Origin: JAGPUQ01 sp963708735
GTDB taxonomy: Bacteria > Pseudomonadota > Gammaproteobacteria > Pseudomonadales > Porticoccaceae
Direction of reading: 5' to 3'
Length of the DNA stretch: 64,000 nucleotides
Assembly: GCA_963708735.1 (NCBI GenBank)
Contig: CAVPTW010000022.1
Coordinates: 310,001 to 374,000, forward strand
Positions 17,540-25,300 of the stretch are shown piece after piece (the first letter of the stretch is position 1; every line of letters starts with the position of its first letter). The position numbers and the translations under genes are program-made. A model generated the notes under the pieces. The model was not told where the DNA came from, made no database searches, and worked only from the letters and a program-made list of their open reading frames with translations.

Positions 17540-18337
17540 TCAGCCGATCATGCTGTAACCGCCGCTCACCGACAGTACCTGTCCGGTGATGAAACCTGCG
17601 GCTTTCTGCGATGACAGAAAAACCACCGCATTGGCGATATCCGAGGGCTTGCCGATCCGCTTCAGCGGCAGCGTCTTGGCGATGGCGGCAAACTGCTCAT
17701 CGGTGAACATCGAATTTTTCTCTTTCCACATGCTGTTTTCGCTGGTCTCGTCCACGCTGTCGGGCACCGTTACACCCGGGCAGACGCAATTGCAGCGGAT
17801 GTTGTGACGGCCGTTTTCCTTGGCGATGGTTTTCATGAAGCTGTTCACCGCAGCTTTCAAACCGCCGTAAACCGCTTCGCGGGCCTCGCCCTGGCGACTG
17901 GCATCGGAGCTGATCGATAGAATCGAGCCGCCACCGGCGGGTGTCATGTACTCCAGCGCGGTCTTGGTGCAATTGAGTACACCGACATAATTGATGGCGA
18001 TCAGTTTTTGCCACAGGTCCGGGGTGGTCTGGGTGAAGAACATCAGTTTGTCCCAGCCCACGTTGTTGACCAGGCAGTGGATGCCGCCGTGCTGGTCGTT
18101 GGCTTCGCGAAACAGGTTCTGGACACTGGCGAGGTCGGTGACATCGGTCTTTATCACGCGCGCGGCGCTCGCGCCTTGCTGGAGCGCCAGCGCGGCGACC
18201 TTTTCTCCGGCGACGGTATCCAGATCGGCGATGGTGATTTTGGCGCCTTCGGCGGCAAAGCCCAGCACGATGGCGCGCCCGATGTTGGAGGCGCCGCCGG
18301 TGACGATGACGGATTTGTCTTTCAGATCGAGATCCAT
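17540..18337 (-). CDS. badH: 2-hydroxycyclohexanecarboxyl-CoA dehydrogenase-like SDR
   Basis: A 265-residue short-chain dehydrogenase that in Rhodopseudomonas oxidises 2-hydroxycyclohexane-1-carboxyl-CoA to the 2-keto compound. The cofactor motif reads TGGASNIG (the usual middle Gly is Asn), NNVGWDK resembles the BadH pattern NNAGWD, and the active site is SISSD with YGGLK. The ending GFITGQVLSVSGG is also BadH-like. It is the last gene of the aliB-badK-badI-badH run and begins 13 bases after the badI stop. The assignment rests on motif resemblance plus the neighbouring badI, whose identity is firm. Confidence 0.85.
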   Translation of the reverse strand: MDLDLKDKSVIVTGGASNIGRAIVLGFAAEGAKITIADLDTVAGEKVAALALQQGASAARVIKTDVTDLASVQNLFREANDQHGGIHCLVNNVGWDKLMFFTQTTPDLWQKLIAINYVGVLNCTKTALEYMTPAGGGSILSISSDASRQGEAREAVYGGLKAAVNSFMKTIAKENGRHNIRCNCVCPGVTVPDSVDETSENSMWKEKNSMFTDEQFAAIAKTLPLKRIGKPSDIANAVVFLSSQKAAGFITGQVLSVSGGYSMIG

Positions 18338-18350
18338 GGGTGGCTCCGGG

Positions 18351-19133
18351 TCATTTCACATATTTGCGGAAATCGGGTTTGCGCTTTTCCTGCAGGGCGT
18401 TGACACCCTCGCGGGATTCGTCGGTATCGTAGTAGAGCTTGAGGGCTTGCAGGCCCAGGCTGCCGATGCCGCGGATGTGTTCGGTATTGGCGACGAAGGA
18501 GCGCTTGGCGATGGCGATGGCGGTGGGGCTGCGCTCGACGATCTCGGCGCACCAGGCGGCCACTTCGGCATCGAGCTGATCGTCGGGCACGACCTTGTTC
18601 ACCAGGCCCATGGCGAGCGCTTCCTGCGCGCTGTAGCGGCGGCACAGATACCAGATTTCGCGCGCTTTCTTCTCGCCCACCACATGGGCCAGATAGGCGG
18701 TGCCGAAGCCCGGGTCGACCGAGCCCATCTTGGGGCCGACCTGGCCGAACTGGGCGCTTTCGCCGGCGATGGTGAGATCGCACAACACGGCCAGTACATT
18801 GCCGCCGCCGATGGCGAAGCCCTGCACGCGCGCGATCACCGGCTTGGGTACATCGCGGATGACGGTGTGGAGTTCTTCCACCGGCAGCCCGATGGTGCCG
18901 CGCCCGTCGTACTGGCCGTCGTGGGCGGACTGGTCGCCACCGGTGCAGAACGCCTTGTTGCCCGCGCCGGAGAATACGATCACGCCGATCTCCTTGTCCC
19001 AGCCGGCGCGCTGAAAGGCGTGGATCAGCTCATCGCAGGTGATGCCACGAAAGGCGTTGTATTTCTCGGGCCGGTTGATGGTGATGTAGGCGGCGCGATC
19101 TTTGACTTCGTAGATGATGTCCTGGTATTTCAT
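18351..19133 (-). CDS. badI: 2-ketocyclohexanecarboxyl-CoA hydrolase
   Basis: BadI is a crotonase-fold enzyme that opens the ring of 2-ketocyclohexane-1-carboxyl-CoA to pimelyl-CoA. The 260-residue product keeps many residues I recall as typical of BadI rather than of ordinary hydratases: NAFRGITCDELI, AFCTGGDQSAHDG, YDGRGTIGLPVEELH, GQVGPKMGSVDPG and the ending LQEKRKPDFRKY. The ATG at 19133 gives the family N-terminus MKYQDIIYE; a longer frame to 19292 runs back into badK. It lies between badK (25-base gap) and badH (13 bases). This gene is the strongest single marker of an alicyclic-acid pathway in the window. Confidence 0.95.
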   Translation of the reverse strand: MKYQDIIYEVKDRAAYITINRPEKYNAFRGITCDELIHAFQRAGWDKEIGVIVFSGAGNKAFCTGGDQSAHDGQYDGRGTIGLPVEELHTVIRDVPKPVIARVQGFAIGGGNVLAVLCDLTIAGESAQFGQVGPKMGSVDPGFGTAYLAHVVGEKKAREIWYLCRRYSAQEALAMGLVNKVVPDDQLDAEVAAWCAEIVERSPTAIAIAKRSFVANTEHIRGIGSLGLQALKLYYDTDESREGVNALQEKRKPDFRKYVK

Positions 19134-19158
19134 CCGCGGATTGTCCTCTGGTTGCGGG

Positions 19159-19938
19159 TTAGCTGGAAAAACGCGGTGTGCGTTTCTCGGTAAAGGCGGC
19201 GAGTCCCTCGGAGACATCGTCGCTCTGCAGGGCGGGCGCGGCGAGCGCCAACTCCAGGGCCAGACCTTCGTCCAGGGACAGGTCGAGGCCACGATCGGTA
19301 AGTTGCTTCATCAGGCTGAGTCCGGCGCGGCTCTTGCCGGTCAGGTTCCGACAATACGCGAAGGTCCGCTCGCGCAGTTCGGCATCCGGCACCACATAGT
19401 TGACCAGGCCCATGGCCAGCGCCTCGGGGGCATCGAGCCAGCGCGCGCTCAGCATCAATTCCAGGGCGCGCCGACGGCCGATCAGCCGGGGCAACCGCTG
19501 GCTGCCGCCCCAGCCGGGCATCAGGCCGAACTGGGCGTGCTGGTCGCCCAGGCGCGCGGATTCGGCGGCAAAGACGACATCGCCCGCGAGCACCAGCTCC
19601 AGTCCGCCGGCAAGCGCGAGACCCTGCACCGCGATCACCACGGGCAGGGGACTTTGCTCCAGGCGGCGGAAGGTCTCGAGTCCGGTCCGCAGGAAAATTT
19701 CCAGTTGCTCTGCGGAGTGGCGCAGCCCGGTCACTTCATGCAGGTCGGCGCCGGTGCAGAAATGGGTGCCTTCGGCCTGGATCATCAGGCAGTGGACTGC
19801 TGGATTCTGCTCCAGCGTCCGGATGGCGTCGGTCAACTGGTGATGCATGGCCAGCGACAAACTGTTGAACTGGCGCGCGCGATCCAGGGTGATGATGCCG
19901 ACCTGTTCGCGAATTTCATGACGAATGAACCGTTCCAC
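19159..19938 (-). CDS. badK: enoyl-CoA hydratase (BadK-type, cyclohex-1-enecarboxyl-CoA hydratase candidate)
   Basis: A 259-residue crotonase-family protein. The oxyanion-hole stretches are GTHFCTGADLHE and GLALAGGLEL. The region usually carrying the first catalytic Glu (PEIxxGxxPG) reads HAQFGLMPGWGG here, so that Glu appears replaced, while the second (ALELML) is kept. The C-terminus EGLAAFTEKRTPRF is ordinary. In the operon it fills the place of BadK, which hydrates cyclohex-1-ene-1-carboxyl-CoA. That role is inferred from neighbours rather than from specific residues; another hydratase or isomerase activity is possible. Confidence 0.75.
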   Translation of the reverse strand: MERFIRHEIREQVGIITLDRARQFNSLSLAMHHQLTDAIRTLEQNPAVHCLMIQAEGTHFCTGADLHEVTGLRHSAEQLEIFLRTGLETFRRLEQSPLPVVIAVQGLALAGGLELVLAGDVVFAAESARLGDQHAQFGLMPGWGGSQRLPRLIGRRRALELMLSARWLDAPEALAMGLVNYVVPDAELRERTFAYCRNLTGKSRAGLSLMKQLTDRGLDLSLDEGLALELALAAPALQSDDVSEGLAAFTEKRTPRFSS

Positions 19939-19953
19939 GACGCTCCTCCCGTT

Positions 19954-21099
19954 TCAGCCGATGCGGCCGACGTGTTCACGCGCGATGATCATTTTCATGA
20001 TGTGGGCGGTACCATCGCCGATCTGCATGCCGAATACATCGCGCATGCGCTGCTCGAACGGCAGGTCGGTACTGTAGCCGCCGTGACCGTGGATCAGCAG
20101 ACATTGCTGCACGACGTCGAAGGCGAGCTTGGGTGCCCACCATTTGGCCATCGCGGCTTCGCGGGTGTGCTTCAATTTTTGCGACTTGAGCCAGAGTGCC
20201 TTCAGACAGACGAGACGTGCACCTTCCAACTGGGTTTCGAGTTCGGCGAGAGGGAAGGTGATGCCCTGGTTGGCGGCCAGCGGCTTGCCGAACGCCTGAC
20301 GTTCCTGAATGAACTGCCAGGTCTCGTCGAGACAGATCCGCGCCACCGCGATGCACTGGAGGCCGATCAGGGCGCGGCTGAAGTCGAAACCCTGCATGAC
20401 CTGAACAAAGCCCTTGCCCTCGTCGCCAACTCGAAAGGTCTGCGGTACCCGCACATTGTCGAAGAAGATCGAGCCGCGCCCCACGGCCTTCTCACCGATA
20501 TCGTCGAAGCGGGAGCGGCTGATACCCGGGGCCTTCAGGTCCACGATAAAAGCCGATACCCCGTGGGCTTTTTGCTCGGGTGTTCCCGTGCGCGCAAAGG
20601 CGAGATTGAAATCCGCCTGGTCCGCGAGCGAGATCGAGGTTTTCTCACCGTTCAGGACATAGTGATCGCCGTCGCGTTCGGCGCGCAGCATGAGGCTCGC
20701 CGCGTCGGAGCCGCCCCGGGGTTCGGTGACGCCGATGGAACCCAGCAGCGCGCCGCTGCACAGACCCGGCACGGTGGCGGCAATGGCTTCCGGCGTGGCA
20801 TAACTCAGAATGCAGCTGGACAGCAGCGATGCCATGATCTGCACATAGGCGACGTTCATGTCGCCGGCGGCGATGGCTTCGGTAACCAGACCCGAGGTGA
20901 GTTCGTCGAGCCCGCTGCCGCCGTGGGCTTCCGGAACCTCGGGGGCGATCAGGCCGAGCCGGCCCATCGCGCGGATCAAATTCGGTTCGATCACGCCGCT
21001 GCCTTCACGCGCGCGGTACGCTGGCGCCAGGCGGTCGGCGGCAAAGCGTTGCGCGGTGGTCAGCAGGCTGGTCTGAAATTCGTCTAACGCGAAGTCCAT
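19954..21099 (-). CDS. aliB: acyl-CoA dehydrogenase (cyclohexanecarboxyl-CoA dehydrogenase)
   Basis: A 381-residue acyl-CoA dehydrogenase with the three-domain ACAD fold. Visible motifs are the FAD/substrate loop SIGVTEPRGGSDAA, the central beta-domain LNGEKTSISLADQADF, and the C-terminal helices with RQAFGKPLAANQGI and HGHGGYSTDLPFEQRMRD. Closest resemblance from memory is to AliB, which dehydrogenates cyclohexanecarboxyl-CoA to the 1-ene. It heads the operon, with 15 bases to badK, and has an aggaaa ribosome site. The promoter must lie in the 100-130 bases towards the divergent MarR gene. A CoA ligase (AliA) is missing from the window. Confidence 0.88.
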   Translation of the reverse strand: MDFALDEFQTSLLTTAQRFAADRLAPAYRAREGSGVIEPNLIRAMGRLGLIAPEVPEAHGGSGLDELTSGLVTEAIAAGDMNVAYVQIMASLLSSCILSYATPEAIAATVPGLCSGALLGSIGVTEPRGGSDAASLMLRAERDGDHYVLNGEKTSISLADQADFNLAFARTGTPEQKAHGVSAFIVDLKAPGISRSRFDDIGEKAVGRGSIFFDNVRVPQTFRVGDEGKGFVQVMQGFDFSRALIGLQCIAVARICLDETWQFIQERQAFGKPLAANQGITFPLAELETQLEGARLVCLKALWLKSQKLKHTREAAMAKWWAPKLAFDVVQQCLLIHGHGGYSTDLPFEQRMRDVFGMQIGDGTAHIMKMIIAREHVGRIG

Positions 21100-21181
21100 C
21101 GGGATTTCCTGTGCCCTTTTTGGTGCGGGTTGCGCAATGACATTGCCAACGCAATGGTTGCCCTTGCCAGCGCGTGCGTCA

Positions 21182-21211
21182 TTGCCATGCCGGAGAAGTT
21201 CTTCTTATACT
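21182..21211 (+). promoter_or_regulatory. candidate promoter of the MarR gene
   Basis: TTGCCA (21182-21187), an 18-base spacer and TATACT (21206-21211) form a good sigma-70 pair. The -10 box lies inside the left arm of the inverted repeat at 21205-21228, so a bound repressor would block it. Confidence 0.55.
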
Positions 21212-21228
21212 AACCCCGAAAAGTATAA
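21205..21228. promoter_or_regulatory. inverted repeat, candidate MarR operator
   Basis: TTATACT and AGTATAA form a perfect 7-bp inverted repeat around a 10-base centre, in the space between aliB and the divergent MarR gene. It overlaps the MarR -10 box and the expected start of transcription. Size and position fit a MarR-dimer site giving autorepression and perhaps control of aliB. No second copy was seen closer to aliB. Confidence 0.6.
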
Positions 21229-21232
21229 CCCA

Positions 21233-21709
21233 ATGTATTTGGCGGCCATGACGAAAGCAGCGATCAGTATTCAGCACACACCAGAGAAACTGTTTTTTCG
21301 CCTTTATCAGGCGTCGAATATCTCCCTGCGACGGGTCGCCAAGATCCTCGACGAATTCAACATGAGCGCCCAGCAGCTATCGATCCTGGGATCGCTGTCC
21401 CGTCCCGGTTTCCAGGCCGGCATGACGGTCAGCGAAATGGTCAATTACCTGCTGGTAAGTCGCCAGAGCCTGAACGGTGTGCTCAACCGCATGGAAGAAG
21501 CCGGCTATGTGCGCCGATTGGTCAACCCCGACGATCAGCGCTCGCGCCGTGTGGTGCTGAGCCCGCTCGGACGCGAGGTGTTGGCCAAGATGCGGCCGCG
21601 GTTGCTGGAGTTTTACCGTGAAAGCCTGTCCGAGCTGTCGGAGCAGGAGCAGGAAGACGGCATCAGAAGCCTCGATTACATCATTGCACGCATGACGCGC
21701 GACGACTGA
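21233..21709 (+). CDS. MarR-family regulator (BadR-like)
   Basis: A 158-residue winged-helix protein. Helix-turn-helix residues run through SEMVNYLLVSRQSLNGVLNRMEEAGYVRRL, and the wing is DDQRSRRVVLSPLGREV. Terminal helices for dimerisation are present at both ends. It is divergent from aliB-badKIH; in Rhodopseudomonas the MarR-type repressor BadR controls the same set of genes, with an alicyclic CoA thioester as the signal, so the same job is inferred. Start is uncertain: ATG at 21233 or 21248, neither with a good ribosome site. The inverted repeat directly upstream supports autorepression. Confidence 0.82.
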   Translation: MYLAAMTKAAISIQHTPEKLFFRLYQASNISLRRVAKILDEFNMSAQQLSILGSLSRPGFQAGMTVSEMVNYLLVSRQSLNGVLNRMEEAGYVRRLVNPDDQRSRRVVLSPLGREVLAKMRPRLLEFYRESLSELSEQEQEDGIRSLDYIIARMTRDD

Positions 21710-21806
21710 TTGGCGCGAACCGTCGCGCGTCGCCTCGCACAGCTCCCGGGCAAGCACCGCCGCGCCTGCTCTGGATCGATCAACCGCTCACTCACAAACC
21801 GCTGAC

Positions 21807-22274
21807 GTGGAAGCCGCCGCTCTCCGTACCGATGAACACTGGATGCGCCTGGCGCTGGAGCTTGCCGCGCGCGCGGCGGCGGCCGGGGAAGTCCCGGTTG
21901 CGGCCGTCCTGGTCGCCGACGGGCAGATGCTGGGCGAGGGCTGGAATTGCCCCATTGGTTCCTGCGATCCCACGGCCCACGCCGAAATCAACGCGCTGCG
22001 CGCTGCGGCGCGTCAACGCGGCAATTACCGCCTGGTCGATACCACGCTCTACGTTACCCTGGAGCCCTGCGCCATGTGCGTGGGCGCGCTGATTCACGCG
22101 CGCGTGGCGCGGCTCGTGTTCGGCGCCCGGGAGCCGCGCGCCGGGGCGGTGGTCAGCCAACTCCGGCTGCTCGAGGCGGGCTGTTTCAACCACCGCGTCG
22201 ACTGGCACGAGGGCGTGCTGGCGGCGGAATGTGGTGCGCTGCTGGTGGAATTTTTCCGCTCCCGACGTGGCTGA
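21807..22274 (+). CDS. tadA: tRNA-specific adenosine deaminase TadA
   Basis: TadA converts adenosine 34 of tRNA-Arg(ACG) to inosine. The 155-residue protein has the zinc/catalytic motif HAEIN, the second zinc motif PCAMC, and the N-terminal pattern DEHWMRLALELA followed by GEVPVAAVLV. Only a GTG at 21807 gives the complete N-terminal helix; the first in-frame ATG (21843) would cut it. It lies shortly before purL on the same strand, an arrangement seen in other gammaproteobacteria. Confidence 0.95.
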   Translation: MEAAALRTDEHWMRLALELAARAAAAGEVPVAAVLVADGQMLGEGWNCPIGSCDPTAHAEINALRAAARQRGNYRLVDTTLYVTLEPCAMCVGALIHARVARLVFGAREPRAGAVVSQLRLLEAGCFNHRVDWHEGVLAAECGALLVEFFRSRRG

Positions 22275-22356
22275 GCGAGCGCTTTGAACGCCCGCGACCG
22301 GCCTTTTTCAGTACAATGCCGCGACTCCAATCCGCCCTTATCCGCGAACTTATTCG

Positions 22357-25300
22357 ATGCTGATTTTGCCCGGATCATCGGCGCTTTCCGCGTTTCGCAA
22401 GGAGCGTCTGCTTGCCGCGCTGACCCGGGCCGTGCCGGCCGTAGAGGACCTCGCTGCGCGGCACGTGCATTTCGTCGACACGGCGGCGGATTTTTCGCCG
22501 CTCGATCACAGTCGCCTCAACGACCTGCTCGCCGACGTCATCGGCCGCGTGCCCGAGTTCGACGATGGCACCACGCTGCTGGTGGTCCCGCGCCCGGGGA
22601 CGCTCTCGCCCTGGTCGAGCAAGGCGACCGATATCGCCCATAACGCCGGACTGACCAGTGTGCGCCGTATCGAGCGCGGCATCGCCTACCGCGTGCGTGC
22701 CGGGACCGTCCTTACCGCTGCCGAATATGACGCATTGGCGGCGCTGCTCCACGATCGCATGGTGGAGGCGGTATTCGATTCCCTCGATGCCGCCGCCGCG
22801 CTGTTTGCAGAACACGACGCGCGTCGTCTCGTGCAGGTGCCGGTACAAGCGCAGGGCAGGGTGGCGCTGGAGCGCGCCAACGGCGACCTCGGCCTTGCGC
22901 TTGCGGGCGATGAAATCGACTATCTGCTGGAAAATTTTCTCCGCCTCGGGCGCGATCCCACCGACGTCGAGCTGATGATGTTCGCTCAGGCGAACTCCGA
23001 ACATTGCCGGCACAAGATTTTCAATGCGGACTGGACCATCGACGGCCGCCCGCAGGCGCAGACCCTGTTCGGGATGATCAAGAACACCCATGCCTGTTCG
23101 CGTGGCGGTGTGCTGTCGGCCTATTCGGACAACGCGGCAGTGATAGAAGGTTCGCGGGGAGGGCGGTTTTATCCGGATCCCCGGAGCGGCGAATACGGCG
23201 CCCATCCCGAGCCGATTCATCTCCTGATGAAGGTCGAGACCCACAATCACCCCACCGCGATCGCGCCTTTTCCCGGTGCCGGCACCGGTGCCGGCGGCGA
23301 GATCCGCGACGAAGGTGCCACCGGCCGCGGCGCGCGCCCCAAGGCGGGCCTCTCGGGCTTCAGCGTCTCCCATCTGCGCATTCCCGGCTTCGAACAGCCC
23401 TGGGAGAGCGATTACGGGCGCCCCGACCGCATCGTCTCCGCGTTCACCATCATGCGCGACGGCCCGATCGGCGCCGCCGCCTTCAACAACGAATTCGGGC
23501 GGCCCAATCTGTGCGGCTATTTCCGCGCTTTCGAGGCCGATCACGATGGCAGTCGCTGGGGCTACCACAAACCCATCATGATCGCAGGTGGCTACGGCAA
23601 TGTACGCCCGGAGCACGTCATCAAGCGCGGCATTGCGCCTGGTTATCAGCTGATCGCACTGGGCGGACCGGCGCTGCTGATCGGGCTCGGCGGCGGGGCC
23701 GCTTCGTCGATGACCTCGGGCGACAGTGCCGAGCATCTGGATTTTGCCTCGGTGCAACGCCAGAACCCCGAAATGGAGCGACGCTGCCAGGAAGTGATCG
23801 ACCGCTGCTGGGCGCGGGGCGAGGCCAATCCCATCGCCTTTATCCACGATGTGGGGGCAGGGGGCCTGTCCAACGCGTTTCCCGAGCTGGTCAAGGACGG
23901 TGGCTGCGGCGGCAACTTCGACCTGCGCGCGATCCCCAATGCCGAACCCGGCATGTCGCCCCTGGAAATCTGGTGCAACGAAGCCCAGGAACGCTATGTG
24001 CTGGCCGTCGCGCCGGAGCATCTCGCGGAATTCGCCGCCATCTGCGCCCGCGAGCGCTGTCCTTACGCGGTAGTCGGCGAGGCCACCGCCGCGCACCATC
24101 TGGCGCTGGCGGATCCCCTGTTCGGGGATCGCCCCGTGGATCTGCCTCTGTCCGTGCTGTTCGGCAAGCCACCGCGAATGCACCGCGATGCGACATCCGT
24201 CGCGCGCCCGGGCAAGCCGTTCGACACCAGTTGCATCGCCATTGCCGAAGCCGTGACCCGGGTATTGCGCCATCCCGCGGTGGCCAGCAAGGCGTTTCTG
24301 ATCACCATCGGCGATCGCTCGATCACCGGCATGGTGGCGCGGGATCAGATGGTTGGGCCCTGGCAGGTGCCGGTGGCCGACTACGCGATGACCACGGCGG
24401 CATTTGATACCTATGCGGGCGAGGCCATGGCGATGGGCGAGCGCACGCCGCTGGCATTGCTGGATGCCGCGGCGGCGGCGCGCATGGCGGTGGGCGAGGC
24501 GCTCACCAATATCGCCGCAACGCCGGTCGGCGTCGTCGGCAATATCAAGCTGTCCGCGAACTGGATGTGCGCCGCCGGCGTGCCCGGCGAGGACGCCAAT
24601 CTCTATCGCGCGGTCGCCGCAGTGGGCCTGGAGCTGTGCCCCTCGCTGGGGATCGCCATTCCCGTCGGCAAGGATTCGCTGTCCATGCGCACGGTGTGGC
24701 GCGAGGGCACAGTCGACAAATCGGTCGCGGCTCCGGTGTCGCTGATCGTCTCGGCTTTCGCTCCGGTCAGCGACGTGCGCATCGCGTTGACGCCGCAGTT
24801 GCGGGGCACCGACAGCGAACTGCTGTTGATCGATCTGGGTGCCGGCGCGGATCGTCTGGGCGGCTCCATTCTGGCGCAGGTATTCGGCGAATTGGGCGAC
24901 CGGGTTCCGGATGTCGATGACCCCAGGCGGCTCGCCGGCTTGGTGACGGCCATGCAGGAGAGTCTCGCTGCGGGCGATGTCCTGGCCTATCACGACCGTT
25001 CCGACGGCGGCCTGTTTACCACTCTGGCGGAGATGTGTTTTGCCGGCCGGTGCGGAGTCCAGGTTGCTTTGCCGGCCGAGCGCGATCCGCTCGCCGCGTT
25101 GTTTTCCGAAGAGCTCGGTGCGGTGCTGGAAGTTGTCCCGGCCAATGCGGCGGCGGTCTGCGCGCGCTTCGAGGCCGCCGGTCTTGCCGGCTGCGTGCAG
25201 CGGCTGGGTCGGGTGACGGCGATGGAGGATATCGTCATCACCGCCGGCGGACAGGAAATTTACCGCGCGACACGCGCCGCGCTGCAACGACTGTGGGCCG

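Noticed and set aside
19114..21087. 657-codon + strand frame antisense to aliB and badK
   Set aside because: Low-complexity, His/Gln/Arg-rich product with no motif. The antisense genes have clear enzyme signatures and short, operon-like gaps.
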